Assembly (NCBI GenBank): GCA_945866165.1
Contig: CAMBGO010000132.1
Location: 1-6,802, forward strand
DNA from: Chitinophaga pinensis
GTDB lineage: Bacteria; Bacteroidota; Bacteroidia; Chitinophagales; Chitinophagaceae
Direction of reading: 5' to 3'
Length of the DNA: 6,802 nt
Of this stretch, positions 1 through 6,802 are shown piece after piece. The notes beneath the pieces were generated by a model. That model worked only from the letters and a program-made list of their open reading frames with translations. It did no database searches and was not told the DNA's origin. How positions within the stretch are numbered: the stretch's first letter is position 1; each line of letters opens with the position of its first letter. Both the position numbers and the translations under genes were made by a program.

Positions 1-1527
1 CCACACTTTGGTATTCAAATCATTTGCACCTTGGTTCTTAATCGCTTCATCCCTATTTTCCTTATTGGTAATTCCTTCACTATCTGGATAAGGTAAGCGA
101 TTGATAAAATCACCTTTGGTTTCAGCACCTGGATATGGATTTTTAGTAAGCTTTGGAAATCCACTGCGCCTGAAATTAGCATAGGTTTCAGATCCATTTA
201 TAAATGATGCAACCCAATATTGCGTATTGATCTGCTCCAACTCTTTACCCGCCACCAAGGTATTTGTATTTAAATAAGCAACAATCTTATCTTCAGCAAT
301 TGCAGCCTTGGTATCATATTCAGCCATTTGCAACATGTGAGCACGGATACCTGCTTTATATGTTGCATCCGCATTTCCAGAGGCCCAGCCCCTGTGAATT
401 GCCTCTGCTAATAAAAGTTGTGTTTGACCATAGGTAACATGAAACTCAGGTGCATCCGTTTTAAGAATTGTTGCCAAGTTTACTTGAGAATAATCATATA
501 AGCTAGCCACTCCAAAAGTTGCAAATGTATTTTTTATAGATACGTCATCATAACCCATTGGCATTCCAATCTGTAAAGAAGGATCACTCGTTATCCTTGA
601 AGCTACCTGCTCAGAACCTGATTTTGCTCCTACATGCCTAATGGAAATTGATTGCAAGCGAGGGTCACTATTGGTTTTAAGATAATCAACAAAAGGTTTT
701 GCCAAATAGAAGTTTGCTTTTTCACGTGCAGTTAAATGCACCGCAATCCAGTTTTGATAAAGTGATGTGTGACGCATCTTTGAATTATCAGCATTAGACG
801 TCATTAATCCACCTGCAACAGCTTTCGCAACGTATTGTTTTGCAACATCAGGCGCTACATTCGACAAACGCATTGCCGCTCTAAGCATGAGTGAATTTCC
901 AAGTTTTTTCCATTTAGCAATATCGCCGCCATACAGAATATCTGCAACAGATGTTCCTTTTGATGCATCCAATGCAGCAGAGGCTTCATCTAATTCTTTT
1001 AAGATATCCTTATAAATGGTTTCTTGACGATCATATTTGGGCTTGGAAATACCTTCCAAAAATCCTTTTGCTGCTTCATTGTAAGGGATATCGCCATATG
1101 TATCCGTGAGGATCATAAAAGCGTAGGCCTTCCAGATACGAGCTTGATTATAGAGATTAACCCTTGTTGCATCTCCTTTTGTTTTATCAATTACATAAAC
1201 AACCTGTTTGAGAACGGTTTGGTAAAAGTTAATCCAAACTGGCGTTGCATTTGAAGGATTAAATATGTTATAATTCCCACCAGACAAAGAACTACCAAAA
1301 GGAGTGATAACCTGTTGCACAATTCCAAAATCATAACATAGCAATTGAAGTGTAGCAAAATTATCACGGTAAGTAGCATCAATAATTCCCTTATTCATCA
1401 CAAACTGTGGGTCTAAAGAAACAGGATCTACTCTATTTGTATTGAGCTCGTCAAACCCTTTTTCGCAACCGGTGAACATTGTTCCAAATAGGATCAGTCC
1501 ACATAGATATAATTTTATTGGTTTCAT
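1..1527 (-). CDS. SusD/RagB-family nutrient-binding outer-membrane lipoprotein (3' end cut by window edge)
   Basis: Surface lipoprotein that works as the ligand-binding lid of the SusC-like transporter encoded just upstream. The frame is open from the ATG at 1527 to the first base of the window, 509 codons, with no stop. The N-terminus is a lipoprotein signal: basic start MKPIK, hydrophobic stretch, then FTGC with the lipidated Cys at residue 21, followed by EKGFDELNTN, the usual opening of the SusD-like_2 type (PF12771 by recognition). Other family marks are QLLLAEAIHRGW at 370-381, YANFRRSGFPKL at 449-460 (the R-R-[ST]-G-x-P signature) and the late R-L-P-Y-P motif. The visible part ends NTKVW; relatives commonly end VWWD plus one or two residues, so probably only a few codons are missing (inference). 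The start lies 11 bp after the susC-like stop, so the two are almost certainly co-transcribed. The Phe at lipobox position -3 is less usual than Leu. No catalytic role is expected; the ligand is unknown. Confidence 0.95.
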   Translation of the reverse strand, partial: MKPIKLYLCGLILFGTMFTGCEKGFDELNTNRVDPVSLDPQFVMNKGIIDATYRDNFATLQLLCYDFGIVQQVITPFGSSLSGGNYNIFNPSNATPVWINFYQTVLKQVVYVIDKTKGDATRVNLYNQARIWKAYAFMILTDTYGDIPYNEAAKGFLEGISKPKYDRQETIYKDILKELDEASAALDASKGTSVADILYGGDIAKWKKLGNSLMLRAAMRLSNVAPDVAKQYVAKAVAGGLMTSNADNSKMRHTSLYQNWIAVHLTAREKANFYLAKPFVDYLKTNSDPRLQSISIRHVGAKSGSEQVASRITSDPSLQIGMPMGYDDVSIKNTFATFGVASLYDYSQVNLATILKTDAPEFHVTYGQTQLLLAEAIHRGWASGNADATYKAGIRAHMLQMAEYDTKAAIAEDKIVAYLNTNTLVAGKELEQINTQYWVASFINGSETYANFRRSGFPKLTKNPYPGAETKGDFINRLPYPDSEGITNKENRDEAIKNQGANDLNTKVW

Positions 1528-1538
1528 GAGAGTTGATT

Positions 1539-4500
1539 TTAAAATTTAATATTAAGGTTAAAACCGACACTTCTTGTTGGAGGAAGCGGCGTCCAGAAAT
1601 CAAGACCAGTTTCATTATCAGAAATGTTAGCAATGTTCTCAGGATCCATATTCTCTGTCCATTTCTTTAGAATTAAAACGTTATTGGCTATCAAATTCAA
1701 TCGAACACCCTTAACGAATTTCAATTTAGATAGGTATTGAGTAATGTCGTACCCAACAGAGATCTGACGAAGCTTCCAGAAACCGGCATTGAAAACAAAA
1801 TCTTCATTCACACCCAACACGTTTGGTGTTTCATAAAAGGGTTGAATGTCTGACCTTGTTGCATTTACTCCACCGTCTTGGTTAACACCTTTCCCAATCA
1901 CATAACCTTCAGCCCTTCCAACAAGTGTTCGCTTGTGCAGACCATGTCTGAGAGCATTCATATTAGATCCTGAAATCATTTTCGCTCCTAGTCTGAAATC
2001 AATTAAGGTACTAACCTGAACTCCATAGAATGTGAATGAGTTTGTGATACCTCCGAAATATTTCGGTAGGATATTACCAACATAAGCCAATGTATTATTA
2101 CGTAAAGGCCTTCCACTCGCCTTATCAAATACTTGATTTCCCTGAGCATCTCTCAGATACTTGAAAGTATGTAAAGCACCAATTGGATAACCAACTTTTT
2201 GCTGAACCACACGACCACCTCCACCACCAACAGTAATTACAGTATCAGCAGGTGATGAACCAAGTTTCAATACCTCAGAGGTGTTATATGAACCATTCAA
2301 ATTTACATCCCATTTGAAATTTTTATTTCTTATTGGAGAGACGGTTAACTGCATTTCAATACCCTTGTTCATACTCTCACCAATATTGATCAACTTATTG
2401 GTAAAGCCGGATGCATCTGAGATCTGCGCTGCAAGTATTTGGTCTTTGGTGATCTTATAGAAATAAGCGATATCAAAACCAACTCTGTTATTGAACATCT
2501 TAAGTTCCAATCCAGCCTCTGACTCTGAAACCCTCAAAGGGCGGAGTGATGGGTTTGGTACTAGAGTAGTGTTTATACCACCAACAGGAATGGTTGCTCC
2601 AGCAGGATTTGGAAACAGATTGTTGTTAACCCCAAAATAAAGTGCATTTGAATAAGGAGCTACATTATCATCACCCACTTCTGCATATGCTGCACGAAAT
2701 TTACCATAGCTGATCCATGATGGCATTTTTAACTTTTCAGAGAAAATAAAGCTACCCGTTACAGAGGGATAGAAGATACTTCTTGCGTCAGCGGCTAATG
2801 TAGAGAACCAGTCATTTCTACCAGTTACATTCAAAAATAAAAAAGTCCTGTATGAAAATTCTGCAGCGCCATAAAGAGAATTAACTGCTCTTTCAGCTTT
2901 TGCATATAGTGGATCTTTTGCACGACCATTCATGATTGTAAACAAACCTGGTTGTACAAAATCTTGAACGGTAACACTGTTATACTCATTGCTTCTATAC
3001 ATTTGGTTACCTCCAAGTGTGACGTCAACTCCAAAGTCTTTTATTTTCTTGTTTCCACCTATCAAGAAATCATAGTTTCTTTCACGGAAACGCCTAACAT
3101 CCTGGGTGTAAGATCCATTGATAAAACCAGTCGGTGCTGGCGGAATGGGAGCATACCCATTTGGAATATTATAGTCTTGATACCTGCTATAATAATCCTG
3201 TGCAATACGACCTTGCGCATAGAGCCATTTGTTGATCTGATAACGAACAGACACATTACCAAATATCCTATCACGTTTTATATTTTCAAAACGCTTGTTT
3301 AAAGAATAATATGGATTGTTCCTTACTAAGAAACGAGACATCACAAATTCATTTCCATTTGGCAACAATTGATTTTGCTCCATTGCTTCGAATGGCATTG
3401 AGTTAGCCAATGTATAAATAACAGTTGGAATCGCCATGTCCTGTGTGTTAACCTGTGGCGGATTCTTATTGTATTCATTTGAATAGTTCACATTACCTTG
3501 AATAGTCAAGGCTTTGTTGATATTTTGACTAAATCCAATATTGATTGTCTTTTTATTAAACACATTGTTTGGCAACAAACCCTGATTATCTGCATTTGAA
3601 AGTGACATACGGAATGATCCATTTTCACCACCATTCGACAAGGTGATGGTATTGGTCATATTTGTTGCATTACGATAAAATTTCTTATACCGATCGTACA
3701 CAGGTTGATATGGCCATTCTTCTCCATCAAACAAGATCTGCTTCATACCCGGCGTGAATTTTTCACCAAAACTCCACACTGCAGATGTTGGGTTTGCAGT
3801 GGTTGGCCTAACACCTCTTTCACCTTGTCCATATTCAAATTGAAAATCAGTAAAATCCAATGCCTGATCAGTAGTATAGTTTGCATTGTACTCCAATCCA
3901 ATTCCTTTTCCTGAACCACTTTTAGTTGTTATCATTACAACACCATCTTTCGCTCTTGATCCATATAATGCAGATGCAGTAGCACCTTTCAAGACAGTAA
4001 TTGTTTCAATATCATCAGGATTGATAGATGCAAATCCATCACCACCATCAGAGCTGTTAACCTGTCCTGCCCTTGCACCAATACCACCACCGATGCCATA
4101 GGTTGTATTGTCCATCGGCACACCATTAACAACAATCAATGGCTGGTTAACACTATTAAAAGATGATTGACCACGAATCCTGATCTTGGTAGAACCTGTT
4201 GGTCCAGTTCCAAAAGAGGAGATGTTTACACCGGATAGTTTCCCTTGCAGTGTTGCCATTGGACTGGAAGTTCTGTTAACTGCAACGGCATCACCATTCA
4301 CCGTTGCTGTAGCATAACCGAGTCGTTTGGCCTCTTTTCGAATACCCAATGCAGTCACAACAACATCCTGTAAATTTTTTGGATCGCTGGCAAGAATTAC
4401 ATTTACTTCAGCTGACCCATTAAGCTTAATACTCTTTTCCAAGTATCCTACATATGAGAATACCAAGGTTGCATTTGCAGGAGCTTTAATAGAGTAATTA

Positions 4501-4679
4501 CCATTTGCGTTGGTAATAGTCCCCTGATCGCTTTCCGCAACCCGAACGTTAACACCCGAAAGTGGTTCATTGTCTGCTCCGGTTACCTTTCCCGTAACGG
4601 AAACTGTTTGAGCCAGAACATAAACCTGACATACCAATAAAAAGCATGTAAGGAATAATAGATTTTTTTTCATTTTCAT
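1539..4679 (-). CDS. SusC/RagA-family TonB-linked outer-membrane transporter
   Basis: Outer-membrane beta-barrel that imports the ligand held by its SusD-like partner, driven by TonB-ExbBD. The protein is 1046 residues, normal for the family and intact. Order of parts: Sec signal peptide at about 1-23 (cleavage after V-L-A, before Q24); a carboxypeptidase-regulatory-like beta-sandwich at about 27-98 (VTGKVTGADNEPLSGVNV, later FSYVGY); the TonB-box region DVVVTALGI at 105-113; the plug at about 115-255 with IRIRGQSSF, QPLIVVNGVPMDN, NPDDIETITVLKGATASALYGSRA and GVVMITTKSG; then the barrel, including the family-typical NGGENGSFRMSLSNADNQG and the C-terminal FNLNIKF with a terminal Phe, as expected for barrel assembly. 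There is no STN domain before the beta-sandwich, so it is not the form coupled to a FecR anti-sigma factor. The start could be M1 or M3, and no Shine-Dalgarno sequence decides between them. The transported compound is not evident; the neighbouring dehydratase-like genes suggest a sugar acid or a glycan containing one. Confidence 0.97.
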   Translation of the reverse strand: MKMKKNLLFLTCFLLVCQVYVLAQTVSVTGKVTGADNEPLSGVNVRVAESDQGTITNANGNYSIKAPANATLVFSYVGYLEKSIKLNGSAEVNVILASDPKNLQDVVVTALGIRKEAKRLGYATATVNGDAVAVNRTSSPMATLQGKLSGVNISSFGTGPTGSTKIRIRGQSSFNSVNQPLIVVNGVPMDNTTYGIGGGIGARAGQVNSSDGGDGFASINPDDIETITVLKGATASALYGSRAKDGVVMITTKSGSGKGIGLEYNANYTTDQALDFTDFQFEYGQGERGVRPTTANPTSAVWSFGEKFTPGMKQILFDGEEWPYQPVYDRYKKFYRNATNMTNTITLSNGGENGSFRMSLSNADNQGLLPNNVFNKKTINIGFSQNINKALTIQGNVNYSNEYNKNPPQVNTQDMAIPTVIYTLANSMPFEAMEQNQLLPNGNEFVMSRFLVRNNPYYSLNKRFENIKRDRIFGNVSVRYQINKWLYAQGRIAQDYYSRYQDYNIPNGYAPIPPAPTGFINGSYTQDVRRFRERNYDFLIGGNKKIKDFGVDVTLGGNQMYRSNEYNSVTVQDFVQPGLFTIMNGRAKDPLYAKAERAVNSLYGAAEFSYRTFLFLNVTGRNDWFSTLAADARSIFYPSVTGSFIFSEKLKMPSWISYGKFRAAYAEVGDDNVAPYSNALYFGVNNNLFPNPAGATIPVGGINTTLVPNPSLRPLRVSESEAGLELKMFNNRVGFDIAYFYKITKDQILAAQISDASGFTNKLINIGESMNKGIEMQLTVSPIRNKNFKWDVNLNGSYNTSEVLKLGSSPADTVITVGGGGGRVVQQKVGYPIGALHTFKYLRDAQGNQVFDKASGRPLRNNTLAYVGNILPKYFGGITNSFTFYGVQVSTLIDFRLGAKMISGSNMNALRHGLHKRTLVGRAEGYVIGKGVNQDGGVNATRSDIQPFYETPNVLGVNEDFVFNAGFWKLRQISVGYDITQYLSKLKFVKGVRLNLIANNVLILKKWTENMDPENIANISDNETGLDFWTPLPPTRSVGFNLNIKF

Positions 4680-4737
4680 GTGGCTTTACAAGTGAATAAA
4701 TAATAGTTGATTGTATATATATAGTAAGGGTTAAATT
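4680..4737. other. 58-bp gap between dehydratase-like and susC-like genes
   Basis: This is the longest gap in the window. Read on the minus strand it is AT-rich, with a run of five TA repeats (4714-4723) near its middle and no Shine-Dalgarno sequence before the susC-like ATG. I see no stem-loop followed by T's that would end transcription, and no convincing match to the Bacteroidota promoter pattern (TTTG near -33 and TAnnTTTG near -7). It could be a plain leader within one operon or hold a weak internal promoter; the sequence does not settle this. Confidence 0.5.
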
Positions 4738-6000
4738 TTACCAATTGTGTATAGCCCCATCCGGACTTTTCAAATATGGGTGTGGATATTTTGTATTTGA
4801 TGAAACCTCAAATAAGAATGTTGCTTTTTTAGGATCAAATTTTACACCTAATCCCGGAGCAGGATTCAAGTACAATTTTCCCTTTTCAAAAAGCATGTAG
4901 TCTTCGTTGAAGTATGCAGGTCTTTCCATCTCTCCACCTGCCAATTCCATCAAACAACGAACTGGACTGCTCGATCCAAGTACATGTACAAGACTCGCTG
5001 TCGAAAGTGGTCCAGTAAAATGTGGAATCATACCAACATAGTGTGTTTCACACATTGATGCGATTTTTTTGAGTTCTGAAATGCCTCCTGAGTTAGGCAA
5101 TGTGACCCTGGAATAATCAATCAATCTATTTTCGATCAATTCATTTATATCCCATCGATCACCGAATTGCTCTCCCACTGCAATAGGAACAGTGGTTAAG
5201 CTTCTGACTGTTTTATATACGCCTGGATTTTCAGACCGAATGATATCTTCTATGAAATAAGGTTCAAGGCCTTCTATTTCCTTGCATATTTTAAGACCAT
5301 CCTGCGTGTCGAAACGAGTATGTAAATCTATGGCCCACTTTCCGCCTCCACCAACAGCTTCATCCATCTTCTTGCAATGCTCAATTGTCTTTTTTACATT
5401 ATCATAAAATTCAAAAGGCTGTTCTCCATTTCCCCCGGTTGGACCAGTACGATAACACCTGAAACCATCTTTGATACAATCTTGTGCTCGTTCATATTCA
5501 GTTACACCTTTTGAATTTTTATATCCTGTTGCATAACAATCAATATAATCTCTTGTAGCACCACCTAATAATTCATAAACAGGCACACCGATTGCCTTAC
5601 CCTTGATGTCCCAAAGTGCCATTTCAATTGCACCAAGCCCATGTAGTTTTTCTCTGCCTGGAGGATAAAACATGGTGCGATACATGTACTGCCATAGGTG
5701 TTCAATTCTGAATGGATCTGTGCCAATTAGCATCTGCGCACATTGTTCAACCATGTCTTTGGTGCCACCTTCACCAATCCCAATAATTCCACCATCGGTT
5801 TCAATTTCAACAATGCCTCTTGCTTGGTTGAATAACGGCTTGGTGTAACCAGGAGCTGCATAGTACCTAATCTTTTTAATCTTGAGATTGGAACTTGCTG
5901 TTTGGGTGAAATTTTTCGGAGCAGCCTTAAGTCCCGAGAGCCCACCTAGCAGGGCTCCCGAGCCCAAAAGTGCTGACTGAAAAAAGTTTCTTCTTTGCAT
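4738..6000 (-). CDS. Tat-exported enolase-superfamily protein, probable acid-sugar dehydratase
   Basis: Predicted Mg-dependent enzyme of the mandelate racemase/muconate lactonizing group, probably dehydrating a sugar acid. It has 420 residues; family members have about 380-430 including any signal. I chose the ATG at 6000 because it gives MQRRNFFQSALLGSGALLGG, a twin-arginine signal with a likely cut near residue 26-27. A TTG at 6033 would put 11 polar residues in front and overlap the upstream stop. The N-terminal capping domain spans about 38-150, followed by the barrel. Likely metal ligands are D225 (in AIDLHTRFD), E251 (FIEDII) and E277 (AVGEQFGD); probable acid/base residues are H227 (D-x-H) and H327 (MIPHFTGPLS). 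Where racemases carry K-x-K this protein has C-Y-R (182-184), which argues against a Lys-based racemase and for a galactonate/mannonate-dehydratase-like mechanism. It ends DGAIHNW, similar to the DG-x-x-x-x-W tail of RspA/ManD proteins. It starts 26 bp after its upstream paralogue. Exact substrate unknown; periplasmic location inferred from the signal. Confidence 0.92.
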   Translation of the reverse strand: MQRRNFFQSALLGSGALLGGLSGLKAAPKNFTQTASSNLKIKKIRYYAAPGYTKPLFNQARGIVEIETDGGIIGIGEGGTKDMVEQCAQMLIGTDPFRIEHLWQYMYRTMFYPPGREKLHGLGAIEMALWDIKGKAIGVPVYELLGGATRDYIDCYATGYKNSKGVTEYERAQDCIKDGFRCYRTGPTGGNGEQPFEFYDNVKKTIEHCKKMDEAVGGGGKWAIDLHTRFDTQDGLKICKEIEGLEPYFIEDIIRSENPGVYKTVRSLTTVPIAVGEQFGDRWDINELIENRLIDYSRVTLPNSGGISELKKIASMCETHYVGMIPHFTGPLSTASLVHVLGSSSPVRCLMELAGGEMERPAYFNEDYMLFEKGKLYLNPAPGLGVKFDPKKATFLFEVSSNTKYPHPYLKSPDGAIHNW

Positions 6001-6026
6001 GCGATCGTTTTTAATTTTTATAATGT

Positions 6027-6802
6027 TTACCAATTATGAATTGCGCCATCGGGGCTTTTCAAATATGGATGAGGGTATTTGGTGTTCTCTTTTACTTCAA
6101 AAAGGAATGTTGCTTTCTTAGGATCAAACTTGACACCCAAACCAGGATTGGGATTTAAATAAATTTTACCATTTCTAAAATCATTTAAATCGCTGTTGAA
6201 ATATGGAACGGCAGATAAACCACTTCCTTCATATAAACAACGTGCTGGACTTGTTGCACCCAATACATGGACCAATGCGGCCACAGAAAGTGGACCCGTA
6301 CCATGCGGTATCATTCCTACATAATGTGTTTCACACATGTAAGCTAACTTTTGAAATTCCAATATTCCGCCAGTATTAGGTAACGTGAAGCGGGTGTAAT
6401 CAATCAAATGATTTTCTATTAACTCATTTGTATCCCATCTATCGCCAAATTGTTCACCTACCGCCAATGGCACTTTAGTCATCTGGCGAACAGTTTTATA
6501 TACGGCAAGGTTTTCAGAGCGAATCGGGTCCTCTACAAAATAGGGACCGAGGGGAGCAATTTCATTGCAAATGATCATAGCATCATTCAAGTCAAATCGC
6601 GTATGCAAATCGATAGCCCAATTTCCATGACCAGCTGCAGCTGCAACTATTTTACACTTTTCAATTGTTTCTTTTACGTTTTGTCCTGGATCAAACCTTT
6701 TTTCAACATCATTACCACCAGTTGGGCCAATACGATATACCCTATAACCTTCATTGATAACAGCCCTTGCGGTTTTTTCCTGTTCCTCCCGATTCAAATA
6801 AT
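6027..6802 (-). CDS. Enolase-superfamily protein, probable acid-sugar dehydratase (5' end cut by window edge)
   Basis: C-terminal part (257 full codons plus two bases) of a paralogue of the gene at 4738-6000. The frame stays open to the right edge, so the start, the capping domain and any signal peptide are outside the window. A TTG near 6797 is internal, since the alignment with the paralogue continues past it. Family marks, with codon positions: AIDLHTRFD with the metal Asp at 6609-6611 and the D-x-H His at 6603-6605; FVEDPIRSEN with the second metal Glu at 6531-6533; AVGEQFGDRWD with the third metal Glu at 6453-6455; MIPHGTGPLS with the probable catalytic His at 6303-6305. The second-strand position holds V-Y-R in place of K-x-K, as in the neighbour, so a dehydratase is more likely than a racemase. 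From WAIDLHTRFD to the end I count about three quarters of residues identical to the neighbour. The motif versions here (EDP, PHGTGP) are the more usual ones for the superfamily. Probably first or early in the operon; substrate unknown. Confidence 0.9.
   Translation of the reverse strand, partial: YLNREEQEKTARAVINEGYRVYRIGPTGGNDVEKRFDPGQNVKETIEKCKIVAAAAGHGNWAIDLHTRFDLNDAMIICNEIAPLGPYFVEDPIRSENLAVYKTVRQMTKVPLAVGEQFGDRWDTNELIENHLIDYTRFTLPNTGGILEFQKLAYMCETHYVGMIPHGTGPLSVAALVHVLGATSPARCLYEGSGLSAVPYFNSDLNDFRNGKIYLNPNPGLGVKFDPKKATFLFEVKENTKYPHPYLKSPDGAIHNW

Noticed and set aside
1..1633. Minus-strand short frames at 15-197, 1191-1382 and 1451-1633
   Set aside because: They are out-of-frame shadows of the SusD-like gene and of the SusC/SusD junction.
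2214..2228. Five-glycine run in the SusC-like protein as a simple-sequence phase-variation tract
   Set aside because: The codons are mixed GGT/GGA with no long identical tract, the frame is intact, and a Gly-rich turn is plausible in an extracellular loop.
1024..4101. Plus-strand open frames at 1024-1254, 2952-3302, 3705-3914 and 3886-4101
   Set aside because: They lie opposite well-supported SusC/SusD coding sequence, resemble no family I know, and have no sign of independent coding.
4190..4210. GPTG motif shared by the SusC-like plug and the dehydratase-like proteins
   Set aside because: A four-residue match between unrelated folds; coincidence.
4712..4724. TA-repeat run as a promoter -7 element
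   Set aside because: No TAnnTTTG or properly spaced TTTG accompanies it; short TA runs are common in AT-rich gaps.
6001..6033. TTG start at 6033 adding 11 residues to the downstream dehydratase-like gene
   Set aside because: It overlaps the end and stop of the upstream gene, adds polar residues before a clear Tat signal, and the ATG at 6000 gives a normal N-terminus.
6795..6797. TTG at 6797 as the true start of the right-hand gene
   Set aside because: It lies in the middle of the enolase fold. The frame continues to the window edge and the paralogue alignment extends past it (shared Tyr just upstream), so the gene is cut by the window.

Overview
The window looks like a fragment of a chromosome from a member of the Bacteroidota. 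The evidence is an adjacent SusC/RagA-type TonB-dependent transporter and SusD/RagB-type surface lipoprotein, AT-rich DNA, and A/T-rich leaders with no clear Shine-Dalgarno sequence before the three visible starts. The SusC has the short form typical of environmental Cytophagia/Chitinophagia/Sphingobacteriia, but I cannot place the organism below phylum.

All four genes are on the minus strand, so transcription runs from the right end of the window to the left. In that order: (1) 6802-6027, the C-terminal ~257 residues of an enolase-superfamily enzyme whose start lies beyond the right edge; (2) 6000-4738, a complete 420-residue paralogue of the same enzyme with a twin-arginine (Tat) type signal sequence; (3) 4679-1539, a complete 1046-residue SusC-like outer-membrane transporter; (4) 1527-1, a SusD-like lipoprotein of which 509 residues are visible and probably only the last few are missing. 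Gaps are 26, 58 and 11 bp. The layout fits one operon, although no promoter or terminator is visible. Plus-strand open frames and the other minus-strand frames are shadows of these genes.

SusC and SusD together form an uptake complex that binds a ligand at the cell surface and imports it across the outer membrane using TonB energy. The two enolase-superfamily enzymes carry three acidic metal ligands, a D-x-H motif and a late P-H motif, and lack the K-x-K motif of racemases. This resembles acid-sugar dehydratases (galactonate/mannonate/gluconate type). A reasonable inference is a small locus for capture and dehydration of a sugar acid, or of a larger molecule that yields one, with at least one dehydratase acting in the periplasm. 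The substrate cannot be read from the sequence. No glycoside hydrolase, polysaccharide lyase, regulator, mobile element, RNA gene or CRISPR array is visible.

The most interesting feature is the tandem pair of dehydratase-like paralogues. Their metal and acid/base residues are all kept and the last 19 residues are identical, yet they differ at two positions beside the active site and in one loop. This suggests specialisation for different substrates or steps.
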